A DNA stretch of 8,418 nucleotides from Candidatus Zixiibacteriota bacterium (GCA_026397575.1 JAPLUP010000561.1:1-8418); one strand, 5' to 3'. Shown: positions 1 through 7,263, counted from the first letter of the stretch. Notes: a model not told the origin generated them from the letters alone. Made by a program: numbers and translations.

Positions 1-1575
<1,575 letters not shown>

Positions 1576-1778
1576 TCTCAACCTCAATAACGCTTGTCGT
1601 TGTTCGTGCCAGAATCATCGACAGGGTTTGCATTCTGTTTTATGACATGATGACTCGACATCTCGGTTTGCAACGACAGTAGATTTACATAGTCTGGTTT
1701 GTCGCTTTCCCGGAATGCAGAGATACTATTCTGCGAACCACGAAGAAAGCGACCTGAACCTTTGTTGCCTCGTTTCAC

Positions 1779-1803
1779 CCTTTGCCCTATTTTTGGGCGA
1801 AGG
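1779..1803 (+). promoter_or_regulatory. Leader hairpin overlapping the SDR1 ribosome-binding site
   Basis: CCTTTGCCC (1779-1787) can pair with GGGCGAAGG (1795-1803) around a TATTTTT loop. That is nine consecutive pairs including one G-U. The 3' arm contains the first part of the GAAGGAG Shine-Dalgarno sequence (1799-1805) of the gene starting at 1812, so folding would hide part of the ribosome-binding site of the operon's first gene. It is not a terminator: the T-rich stretch is in the loop. Pairing is seen in the sequence; a regulatory role is inference, and no known riboswitch class was recognised in the roughly 230-base leader. Confidence 0.45.
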
Positions 1804-1811
1804 AGATACGT

Positions 1812-2567
1812 ATGATACGTGTGAAAAGGCTGTTTGGCAAGACCGCATTGATAACCGGCGCGGGACGCGGAATCGGTCGCACGACGGCCATAATGTTCTC
1901 CGAGCAGGGAGCCGATCTCATCCTGATTGCTCGCACGGCTCTGCAACTGGACGAGACGGCTGCGCTCTGCAAAACCATCAACAGTGCTGTTCGTGTTCTG
2001 TCTGTCCCGACTGATCTGGCCGACCTCCGGCAAATTGACCGGCTTTTCGAATTGATAGACGAAAGCGGCATGACAGTCGATATCCTCATCAACAACGCCT
2101 CTGTTTTTGCTTCCGGACGTTCCAGTGAGTTTCCCATTGACCGGTTCCAGCACTTGCTCGACATAAATCTGCTCGCGCCCTACTACCTTTGTCAGAAAGC
2201 TATGCCAATGATGGACAAGAAGCGCTGGGGGACAATCGTTAATGTATCTTCTTTGTCAGGCTGTTTTGGCGTGACCAAGTTCCCCGGTTTTGGCGCCTAC
2301 AATATCAGCAAATACGGTCTTTGGGGACTTACCGAGATTTTGGCTTTGGAAAACAAGGAGCGCAACATCCGTGTCAACCAAATCTCATTGAGCGGTGTTG
2401 ACACACAGATGTTCAAACAAGCCGCTCCCCCCGGAATCAAAGCCGATTTGACACCGGAGCAAGTTGCCGGCGAGATCCTCTATCTTGCCTCTGACGAATC
2501 CGCCCCCATCACCGGCGGCAATCTGATACTGGACGGCAATTCCCGGCGATGGCAGTCCGATGATTGA
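1812..2567 (+). CDS. Short-chain dehydrogenase/reductase, classical type (SDR1)
   Basis: This 251-residue cytosolic NAD(P)H-dependent oxidoreductase is the first gene of the pterin/lipid operon. The Rossmann motif TGAGRGIG is at residues 15-22, NNAS at 94-97, the catalytic serine in VNVSS at 146/147, and YNISK supplies Y163 and K167. An arginine follows beta-strand 2 (LIAR, R41), which in classical SDRs usually favours NADP(H). The spacing between serine and tyrosine is a few residues longer than usual. The C-terminus has the usual ITGGNLILDG form. The ATG at 1812 is chosen because an ideal GAAGGAG lies 6 bases upstream; the longer in-frame reading from TTG 1782 would place the ribosome-binding site inside the gene. 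It overlaps the next gene by 8 bases. Substrate is unknown. In this context a pterin side-chain reduction, dihydropteridine recycling or a polyol/sugar oxidation are all possible. Confidence 0.9.
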   Translation: MIRVKRLFGKTALITGAGRGIGRTTAIMFSEQGADLILIARTALQLDETAALCKTINSAVRVLSVPTDLADLRQIDRLFELIDESGMTVDILINNASVFASGRSSEFPIDRFQHLLDINLLAPYYLCQKAMPMMDKKRWGTIVNVSSLSGCFGVTKFPGFGAYNISKYGLWGLTEILALENKERNIRVNQISLSGVDTQMFKQAAPPGIKADLTPEQVAGEILYLASDESAPITGGNLILDGNSRRWQSDD

Positions 2568-3063
2568 TCTTGAGAAGGCGGAGAAAATTCCCGTCTCGCG
2601 GCGGTACTTCAACATATCCGTCATCTGGATCCTCTACTACCGCCACGTTCTGCGGTTATTGTATTGGCTGCGTTTCCCACACGAACTGGTTACCTTGGCG
2701 TCTATAGGTTCGGGGCTGCTTTCGGCGATAATGTTCTATCAGGGGAAGCTCATTCCTGCCGCCATATTGTTGCATGGCAAAGACGTCTTCGACGCCTGCG
2801 ACGGCTCTCTGGCGCGGATGACCGGCAGGGGGCATCTGATAGGCAGATATCTCGACTCGCTCGGTGACTTTCTGGTGTTGACCTCGGTTGTGATTGCCAT
2901 CGGGCTGCACGCCTACTCGTTAGGTCAGCAGCATTATCTTCTTTGGGCATTGGCAGCTGTATTTTCGATTTTCATCCAGTGCTCTTTCTTCAATTTCTAC
3001 CACTGCTGCGGTTCGCGTATATTGTGGTGTATAGTTGGCAGGACAGGCTTGTGGCAGCGGTAG
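2560..3063 (+). CDS. CDP-alcohol phosphatidyltransferase, N-terminal part (frame broken near 3000-3025)
   Basis: This membrane enzyme family transfers a phospho-alcohol from a CDP-alcohol to an acceptor hydroxyl, releasing CMP, as in phospholipid headgroup synthesis. The full signature D-x2-D-G-x2-A-R-x8-G-x3-D-x3-D is present: D78, D81, G82, A85, R86, G95, D99, D103. Hydrophobic segments flank it at about 42-60, 64-72 and 104-140. The reading frame gives only 167 residues. After IQCSFFNFYH (residues 139-148) the sequence stops looking like the family, while another frame takes over with plausible family sequence up to 3341. I therefore read 2560-3341 as one gene of about 260 residues with one base lost or gained around 3000-3025. 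The ATG overlaps the end of SDR1 by 8 bases. The catalytic motif is intact, but the acceptor and donor cannot be told from sequence. Confidence 0.85.
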   Translation: MIDLEKAEKIPVSRRYFNISVIWILYYRHVLRLLYWLRFPHELVTLASIGSGLLSAIMFYQGKLIPAAILLHGKDVFDACDGSLARMTGRGHLIGRYLDSLGDFLVLTSVVIAIGLHAYSLGQQHYLLWALAAVFSIFIQCSFFNFYHCCGSRILWCIVGRTGLWQR

Positions 3064-3341
3064 ACAACACGCTGTTAAAACGGTGCGCCACCTGCCCCAA
3101 GTCAGATTGGTACGGAGACAAGCCGCTCATGGTATTGCAATCCCCATTGTGTTTCGGCACTCACATCTTTGTTTTGATTGTATCCGCCTTGCTGGGGCGG
3201 CCACAGTACGGGCTCGTCTTTATCGTCACAGCGATGAACCTTTACCTGCTCTTTGTGTTGTATTACCGCAGAAGTCACTTCCTCATACGGTTGCCACGGC
3301 TCGAACCCGATGGGGAGGTCAGGCAAGGCAAGGAAATATGA
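2943..3341 (+). CDS. CDP-alcohol phosphatidyltransferase, C-terminal part in a shifted frame
   Basis: This open frame carries the missing C-terminal part of the gene starting at 2560. From about position 3003 it reads RFAYIVVYSWQDRLVAAVD, then PKSDWYGDKP, SPLCFGTHIFVLIVSALLG and MNLYLLFVLYYRR: two hydrophobic segments and a basic end, as expected for the last membrane helices of a CDP-alcohol phosphatidyltransferase. Before about 3000 the frame is only a shadow of the first part. No start codon with a ribosome-binding site precedes it, so it is not an independent gene. Its TGA (3339-3341) overlaps the ATG of the next gene in an ATGA, the same arrangement as elsewhere in this operon. That argues the shifted frame is the genuine end of the gene and that the break is recent or a sequencing/assembly error. 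Confidence 0.72.
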   Translation: MGIGSCIFDFHPVLFLQFLPLLRFAYIVVYSWQDRLVAAVDNTLLKRCATCPKSDWYGDKPLMVLQSPLCFGTHIFVLIVSALLGRPQYGLVFIVTAMNLYLLFVLYYRRSHFLIRLPRLEPDGEVRQGKEI

Positions 3342-3745
3342 AGACTACGATTACCAAGCGCGTTACGTTTTGTGCCGGTCATCGGCTTTTCAACCCCGAA
3401 TTTAGCGATGAGAAAAATCTGATCGTATTCGGTGAGTGCGCCAATCCCAACGGACACGGCCACAACTACGTGCTTGAGGTCAGCGTCACCGGCGCGGTTG
3501 ATCCCGAGACCGGTATGATCATCAGTCTCAAGGACCTGAAGGCCGTAATCGATTCCGAGATCGTGTCGCGCGTCGATCACAAGAACCTGAATCTTGATGT
3601 TGACTTTCTGCTGGGTCTGATTCCAACCACAGAAACGCTTGCCAACAAGATATGGGAGATTCTCGACGCCCGCTTTGTCGGTGGGATGCTGACCAAGATC
3701 GTTCTCTGGGAATCGGAAAATAATCGTTTCGAAGTGACAAGATGA
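3338..3745 (+). CDS. 6-pyruvoyl-tetrahydropterin synthase (PTPS-II type, COG0720)
   Basis: This 135-residue zinc enzyme would convert 7,8-dihydroneopterin triphosphate to 6-pyruvoyl-tetrahydropterin. Zinc ligands are H15 (in AGHRL), H40 and H42 (HGH). The catalytic triad is C34 (FGEC), D80 and H81 (VDHKNL), and E125 fits the pterin-anchoring glutamate. The spacing C-x5-HGH (CANPNGHGH) is that of animal PTPS, whereas queuosine-pathway QueD has C-x3-HGH. NPNGHGHNY, the DPETGM segment and DHKNLNLDV also look strongly like the animal enzyme as I remember it. The ATG at 3338 has AAGGA just upstream and overlaps the preceding stop as ATGA; its own TGA overlaps the ATG of a possible mini-ORF. FolE2, which makes its substrate, follows shortly. 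A 6-carboxytetrahydropterin synthase (queuosine) activity remains possible but is less likely. Confidence 0.92.
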   Translation: MKTTITKRVTFCAGHRLFNPEFSDEKNLIVFGECANPNGHGHNYVLEVSVTGAVDPETGMIISLKDLKAVIDSEIVSRVDHKNLNLDVDFLLGLIPTTETLANKIWEILDARFVGGMLTKIVLWESENNRFEVTR

Positions 3746-3813
3746 CGGCGATCAGTAAGATCGAGCCAAGCAATTTCCGGCGGCATTTGCACACATTGGA
3801 GTTAGCGAAATGA
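3742..3813 (+). CDS. Possible 23-residue mini-ORF bridging PTPS and folE2
   Basis: The only apparent gap in the operon (3746-3809) is fully open in one frame. An ATG at 3742 overlaps the PTPS stop (ATGA at 3742-3745), and its TGA at 3811-3813 overlaps the folE2 start (ATGA at 3810-3813). The product begins MTAISKIEPSNFRRH and ends LELAK; it is basic and has no membrane segment or motif that I recognise. There is no good ribosome-binding site before 3742, so translation would rely on ribosomes reinitiating after PTPS. The folE2 ribosome-binding site GGAG lies inside its 3' end. It may act only as a coupling device, may encode a real small protein, or may be chance. Confidence 0.35.
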   Translation: MTAISKIEPSNFRRHLHTLELAK

Positions 3814-4655
3814 AAGATATACAGAGCATGCCCGACCATCGCAATATCAAAATCGACAAGGTTGGCATCAAAAATCTCAAACTGCCTGTCGTGGTGCAGG
3901 ATCAAAGAAACGAAACGCAGACGACGGTTGCGGATGTCAATTTCTATGTCGATTTGCCGCATCAGTTCAAAGGCACGCACATGAGCCGATTCGTTGAGAT
4001 TCTGAACGACTACCGCGACAAAGCTATTGACATCTGTCGTATCGAAGAAATCCTGCAGACGGCGCGCAAGAAACTCAAAGCCGAGAAGGCACATCTGGAG
4101 TTGACATTTCCGTACTTCATCGAAAAGAAAGCGCCGGTATCGGGCGCTTTGGGACTAATTGATTACAACTGCACGATTTCGGCGGCACTCAACGGCAATG
4201 ACAAAGTCGACTTGCTACTGACCGTGCGGGTTCCGGTGACCTCTGTCTGTCCTTGCTCAAAGGAAATCTCCAAGTATGGCGCGCACAATCAGCGTTCGCT
4301 CGTGACTCTCACCGTGCGCTACAATGAATTCATCTGGTTGGAAGAACTGATTCGCGTGGTCGAGGAAGAAGGCTCGTGCGAAGTCTTTTCGTTACTCAAG
4401 CGCGAGGACGAAAAATACGTCACCGAGACTGCATACGAAAATCCGGTATTTGTCGAAGACATCGTCCGTGGTGTGACCGAGAAGCTTTCACGCGATCATC
4501 GCATCGACTGGTTCACCATCGAGTCGGAGAATCTGGAATCGATTCACAACCACAACGCTTATGCTTTGATCGAACGCAACCTCAAGGCAGACCGCGTCAA
4601 GTCGGACAGCAAGAAGACATCACGTGCAGAAAAGGCATCCCAAAGCAAACCATGA
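3810..4655 (+). CDS. folE2: GTP cyclohydrolase I, type IB (FolE2)
   Basis: This 281-residue enzyme hydrolyses GTP to 7,8-dihydroneopterin triphosphate and formate, the entry step for folate, queuosine and biopterin-type pterins. Key features are the cysteine motif SVCPCSKEIS (C147, C149), then YGAHNQR (H159), E201 in KREDE, and H246 in SIHNHNA. These match in type and, as far as I recall, in number the metal and catalytic residues of the studied Neisseria FolE2. The N-terminal DHRNIKIDKVGIKNL and the LPHQFKGTHMSRF segment are also typical. FolE2 is unrelated in sequence to zinc-dependent FolE and works with other divalent metals. The ATG at 3810 has GGAG 8 bases upstream; the stop overlaps the SDR2 start as ATGA. 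A Lys/Ser-rich tail of about 20 residues follows the conserved domain. Directly behind a PTPS, its product probably feeds that enzyme. Confidence 0.95.
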   Translation: MKDIQSMPDHRNIKIDKVGIKNLKLPVVVQDQRNETQTTVADVNFYVDLPHQFKGTHMSRFVEILNDYRDKAIDICRIEEILQTARKKLKAEKAHLELTFPYFIEKKAPVSGALGLIDYNCTISAALNGNDKVDLLLTVRVPVTSVCPCSKEISKYGAHNQRSLVTLTVRYNEFIWLEELIRVVEEEGSCEVFSLLKREDEKYVTETAYENPVFVEDIVRGVTEKLSRDHRIDWFTIESENLESIHNHNAYALIERNLKADRVKSDSKKTSRAEKASQSKP

Positions 4656-5374
4656 ATCGAGCTGCACTGATTACGGGAGGTTCCCACGGATTGGGGCTAT
4701 CCACAGCCATCGAATTGCAGAGGCGTGGCTTCGATCTGCTGCTTGTCGCCAGAGAGCCACAACTCTCGGACAGTGTTTATCAGCGGCTGACGGACAATAC
4801 TCGCGTAGAATACCTCTCCGGCGATATCACTTTCTCCGCCACTGCCGGGCAACTCGCCGAAGCCTGCCGCATAAAATTCGGACGTCTCGATCTGCTGGTA
4901 AATAATGCCGGCATCTTTCTGATGGGGTCTATCGAGGAGTTTGATGAGCAAGCATGGGACAAGATTCTCGCGGTCAATCTCAAAGGCGCGTTTTTGGTCA
5001 CAAAGGCACTGGTTGGTTTGCTCAAGGAATCCAAGGGTCAGATCGTTTTCATCAATTCGGTTGGCGGCCAGGTTGGACTCAAGAACCTGTCTGCCTACTC
5101 AGCATCCAAATTCGGCCTGCGCGGATTCGCTGACTCACTGCGATTGGAACTAAAACCATTCGGTCTCAGAGTTACGTCAATCTATCCTCATGCCATGAAT
5201 TCCGCAGGCGAGCTGATCGCGCCTGATGATCCCAAACGTTGGACACAGATTGAAACCGGTGATGTCGCTCGCATGATCGGTGAAGTCGCCGATGCCGCCG
5301 CACACGTCCAGATTCCCGAAATTACGATCTATCCCCGATCGACCGAGATTTCTAAGCGAGAGAGTTCAACCTAA
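4652..5374 (+). CDS. Short-chain dehydrogenase/reductase, classical type (SDR2), candidate pterin reductase
   Basis: This 240-residue NAD(P)H-dependent oxidoreductase ends the operon. The Rossmann motif TGGSHGLG is at residues 8-15, NNAG at 84-87, the catalytic serine S136 in FINS, and YSASK gives Y149 and K153. An arginine after beta-strand 2 (VAREP, R34) suggests NADP(H) preference. The ATG at 4652 overlaps the folE2 stop as ATGA; the longer upstream reading in the same frame runs through folE2 and is a shadow. The C-terminus lacks the usual GG-x4-DG ending of beta-ketoacyl reductases and instead ends IPEITIYPRSTEISK. Placed behind FolE2 and PTPS, the natural proposal is a sepiapterin-reductase-like step making tetrahydrobiopterin from 6-pyruvoyl-tetrahydropterin. 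That is inference from context; SDR sequences alone do not fix substrate. Confidence 0.9.
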   Translation: MNRAALITGGSHGLGLSTAIELQRRGFDLLLVAREPQLSDSVYQRLTDNTRVEYLSGDITFSATAGQLAEACRIKFGRLDLLVNNAGIFLMGSIEEFDEQAWDKILAVNLKGAFLVTKALVGLLKESKGQIVFINSVGGQVGLKNLSAYSASKFGLRGFADSLRLELKPFGLRVTSIYPHAMNSAGELIAPDDPKRWTQIETGDVARMIGEVADAAAHVQIPEITIYPRSTEISKRESST

Positions 5375-5414
5375 CCCGGATTATTCACAACGCTGTTTCT
5401 AGGCTGACAAGAAA

Positions 5415-5463
5415 GCCTCCAAGTTGTAGTCTGAGTTAATGATAAACAAACCGCCTTGGAGGC
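5415..5463 (+). repeat. Inverted repeat that can hide the transposase ribosome-binding site
   Basis: GCCTCCAAG (5415-5423) is a perfect 9-base inverted match to CTTGGAGGC (5455-5463), separated by 31 bases. The 3' arm contains GGAGG (5458-5462), 8 bases before the ATG at 5471 that best opens the transposase remnant. RNA reading in from outside would contain both arms and could fold to block translation, while RNA started inside the loop would not. A second, weaker 5-base stem (AGGCT 5401-5405 with AGCCT 5414-5418) competes for the same 5' arm. The protective role is inferred from what is known for other insertion sequences. Confidence 0.5.
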
Positions 5464-5470
5464 CGTTGAG

Positions 5471-6028
5471 ATGACGAAGCAGTGTAATCGTGTACTGGAA
5501 TCATTGAAGGCCTCGGCTATGATTCGTGAGGTGTTTACCTTTGTGGATTCTTGGCAGTTATTGAGTCGGGAGAATGTGTGGGAGTCGCGTGATCGGGCGT
5601 TGGCGGATCGGGAGAACGAGGAGCAGGACGAGGCAGGGAATCGGAAGCTGAACAACTTGGTTGTAAGGGGAAGGCGAAGTTGTGGTTTGGTTACCAGCGC
5701 CACCTGTCAGTTGATATGAGTCATGGTTTGATCAATGAGGTGGTGGTGACGCCGGCGAATGTTTCGGACTCTCAAGCGATGTCGGAGGTTTGTCCGGATG
5801 CGGGGATGATTCTGAAGAACAATATGAAGGATAAGAATCGTGATAAGGATCGTTGGTTAAGTGCGGTGCGCATGCCGTTTGGCGGGGGTCTTCGCCCGGT
5901 TGAACCAGAGGGCACGCTATCGCGGAACAGCGAAGAATCAGTTTCAGGCGTTGATGCAAGCCTTCGCTTACAGCATCAAACGTTTGACTAAAATCGCGTC
6001 CGGCCCTATTCCTCTGATTGAAGTCTAA
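5471..6028 (+). pseudogene. Degenerate IS5-like DDE transposase
   Basis: Three pieces in two frames together resemble an IS5/IS4-superfamily transposase. Piece one (about 5471-5655) reads QCNRVLESLKASAMIREVF, then WESRDRALAD and KLNN. Piece two (about 5656-5880) reads LGCKGKAKLWFGYQRHLSVD, GLINEVVVTPANVSDSQAM and NNMKDKNRDKDRWLSAVR. Piece three (about 5882-6028) reads GVFARLNQRARYRGTAKNQF and MQAFAYSIKRL and ends at TAA 6026-6028. Between KLNN and LGCKGK roughly a dozen residues seem lost with a frame change. After VCPDAGMI about 30 residues containing the DKGY aspartate appear deleted. The last shift can be explained by one extra G in the run at 5884-5888. The usual glutamate of the PYERVF-type motif reads as glycine. 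With two acidic catalytic residues missing, it cannot be active. Comparisons are from memory of the family. Confidence 0.85.
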
Positions 6029-6575
6029 AGGGAGTGGTCTATCCAATATCACCCTTTGGCGGTCAGTGAGGCTCGAAAAACCGAAAACCAGCCGCAAAAA
6101 GAACCCGCTAAACCGGAGAATCTCCCAACCTAAGTCCTTCCAAATCCCGTCAGATGCCCATTTACCCGCAAAACCGCCATTTTACAACGATTCCATACTA
6201 TATGGGAGTGTTGCAAAATGCTCCTTTCCGGGATTTCGTGTTTCGCGTCTATCCAACGAAGCATCCCCAGTCGCTGTCTCTCAACGACTTGCAATATGTC
6301 TCGGAACATCGAATCCACGTCAAAGTGGCAATGTCGTCATTTTGCAGCAGACCCTATATCTGTTGGTTGAATTTGGATTTGTGTCGAAAGACTTAACACT
6401 CCGGATAATTTAGCTAACTTGTTGATTTCCAGCACATTGTCATCCGAATTAACAAATGGATGAGGCAGTCCATGTGGCAATAACCGACATTTGAGGATGA
6501 TCCACACTGATTTGCCGCATTTTCTCATGCAGATAACCAATTTGTAATGAATAGGTTGAGACTAATCTGGAAGTT
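6029..6575. other. Gene-free stretch between IS remnant and PEP-CTERM gene
   Basis: I see no convincing gene on either strand. Short open frames here (for example 6018-6413 on plus) have no ribosome-binding site, no recognisable motif and a composition like random translation. The first part may be the non-coding tail of the decayed insertion sequence. A 9-base inverted match TGCAAAATG / CATTTTGCA (about 6213-6345) is too widely spaced to interpret. No tRNA, rRNA, CRISPR array or terminator was recognised. The promoter-proximal end of this gap is annotated separately. Confidence 0.5.
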
Positions 6576-6591
6576 TGGCACGTAAATTGAT
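6576..6591 (+). promoter_or_regulatory. Possible sigma-54-type promoter for the PEP-CTERM gene
   Basis: TGGCACG at 6576-6582 is a perfect -24 element of the RpoN consensus. After the standard four-base spacer comes TTGAT at 6587-6591, which matches the -12 element TTGCA/T except that the conserved GC reads GA. Transcription would start near 6602, giving a leader of about 70 bases. PEP-CTERM genes are known in several bacteria to depend on RpoN with the PrsK/PrsR system, which makes this plausible. The -12 mismatch and the chance frequency of a 7-base match keep confidence low. Confidence 0.3.
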
Positions 6592-6669
6592 ACAACATAG
6601 GTTGGTTATGTAAGTCTGCCTTGAGTCTTGAGGCGGGAAAAATTAACTGAACCTTTTTTGGGAGAAAAA

Positions 6670-7263
6670 ATGACAAAACTCTTCAAACTAATGTTGGTGG
6701 CAGTGGCCCTGATGTTGATGTTTGCGACCGGAAGCTCCTATGCTACCTGGTTCAACATGGACTTCACTAATGCCACTCTTGATCTGGGGAATTCCAGCCA
6801 AATTGACATCACCGACCAGTACAAGCCTGATTTCCATCTCGAGTTCGGCAATGCTTATCGCTACATCGATAGTCGCGATCCGTTTTCCGATGATTTCGGT
6901 ATGTCGAACGGTGATATATCACAGAATGGCCAACCGGCGCAAGTTGGAAGAATGCACTTTCTTGACCCCCAGACCTATTTTGAACTCGATGTCTGGACTA
7001 TTGACCCGCGTAATATCACAGTTGACGTATACGATGCATCACTCAATTACCTTGGTTCCTCCGCAACGTTTGGCAGTACGACTGGAACAACGCTCTATTA
7101 CAATACTTCGTATGGCCCTGCTTCCTACATCGATTGGCATGACGACGGCGGCTTTGTTTCGATCGCCAACGTCCGCTACGACTTGGTACCAGAACCGGGT
7201 ACTCTGATGCTTCTTGGTCTGGGTTTGGCTGGAGTAGGAATCCTTGTCAGACGCCAGAAATAG
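6670..7263 (+). CDS. PEP-CTERM sorting-domain secreted protein
   Basis: This 197-residue exported protein of unknown function has a signal peptide at residues 1-25 (basic MTKLFK, hydrophobic core LMLVAVALMLMF, likely cleavage after SSYA). The mature part is rich in Asp, Asn, Tyr and Ser/Thr, has no cysteine, and looks like a beta-rich surface domain. The C-terminal 25 residues are a classical PEP-CTERM signal: VPEPGT, a hydrophobic helix, then RRQK. In known systems an exosortase in the inner membrane recognises the PEP motif and the protein ends up in extracellular polymer or on the surface. The ATG at 6670 is chosen over an upstream in-frame codon at 6628 because GGGAG lies 5 bases before it and the signal peptide begins there. 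It appears monocistronic, with a strong terminator at 7290. No exosortase or polysaccharide gene is in the window. Confidence 0.93.
   Translation: MTKLFKLMLVAVALMLMFATGSSYATWFNMDFTNATLDLGNSSQIDITDQYKPDFHLEFGNAYRYIDSRDPFSDDFGMSNGDISQNGQPAQVGRMHFLDPQTYFELDVWTIDPRNITVDVYDASLNYLGSSATFGSTTGTTLYYNTSYGPASYIDWHDDGGFVSIANVRYDLVPEPGTLMLLGLGLAGVGILVRRQK

Larger units (their letters stand above)
5375..6028 (+). mobile_element. Remnant of an IS5-like insertion sequence behind the pterin operon
   Basis: The element begins somewhere between the SDR2 stop (5374) and the inverted repeat at 5415, and extends at least to the transposase stop at 6028. The stretch 5375-5400 (starting CCCGGATTATTCACAACG) may contain its left terminal inverted repeat, but no matching reverse copy was found between 6029 and 6669. 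The right end is therefore lost, diverged or unrecognised. No target-site duplication could be defined. It lies in the same orientation as the operon, so read-through transcription is possible. Confidence 0.6.

Noticed and set aside
1605..1611. TGGCACG on the minus strand upstream of the beta-synthase gene
   Set aside because: The -24 match is perfect but the -12 position reads ACGAC, and it lies only about 30 bases before the start codon; it is likely chance.
1576..1811. Known riboswitch (SAM, preQ1 or tetrahydrofolate) in the divergent intergenic region
   Set aside because: I looked for their conserved cores on both strands and found none; only the simple ribosome-binding-site hairpin is supported.
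1584..2153. 189-codon minus-strand open frame
   Set aside because: It is antisense to SDR1, has no motif, and its start lies inside a well-supported gene.
2985..3030. Programmed -1 frameshift in the phosphatidyltransferase
   Set aside because: The needed shift is -1, but no X-XXY-YYZ slippery heptamer is in the original frame near the break and no strong stem follows at the right distance. A one-base indel or sequence error is simpler.
5375..5400. Defined left terminal inverted repeat of the insertion sequence
   Set aside because: The sequence is suggestive, but without a matching right end in 6029-6669 the boundary cannot be fixed, so it is not annotated as a separate feature.
5371..5703. 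Minus-strand open frame over the transposase remnant
   Set aside because: It is a shadow of the plus-strand transposase pieces, which have clear family motifs.
6037..6256. Ten-base direct repeat GTCTATCCAA at 6037-6046 and 6247-6256
   Set aside because: One such repeat in about 640 bases is close to chance expectation and neither copy sits at a recognisable element boundary.
6018..6413. 131-codon open frame on plus after the transposase remnant
   Set aside because: No ribosome-binding site, no recognisable domain, and a composition like non-coding translation; it begins inside the transposase remnant.
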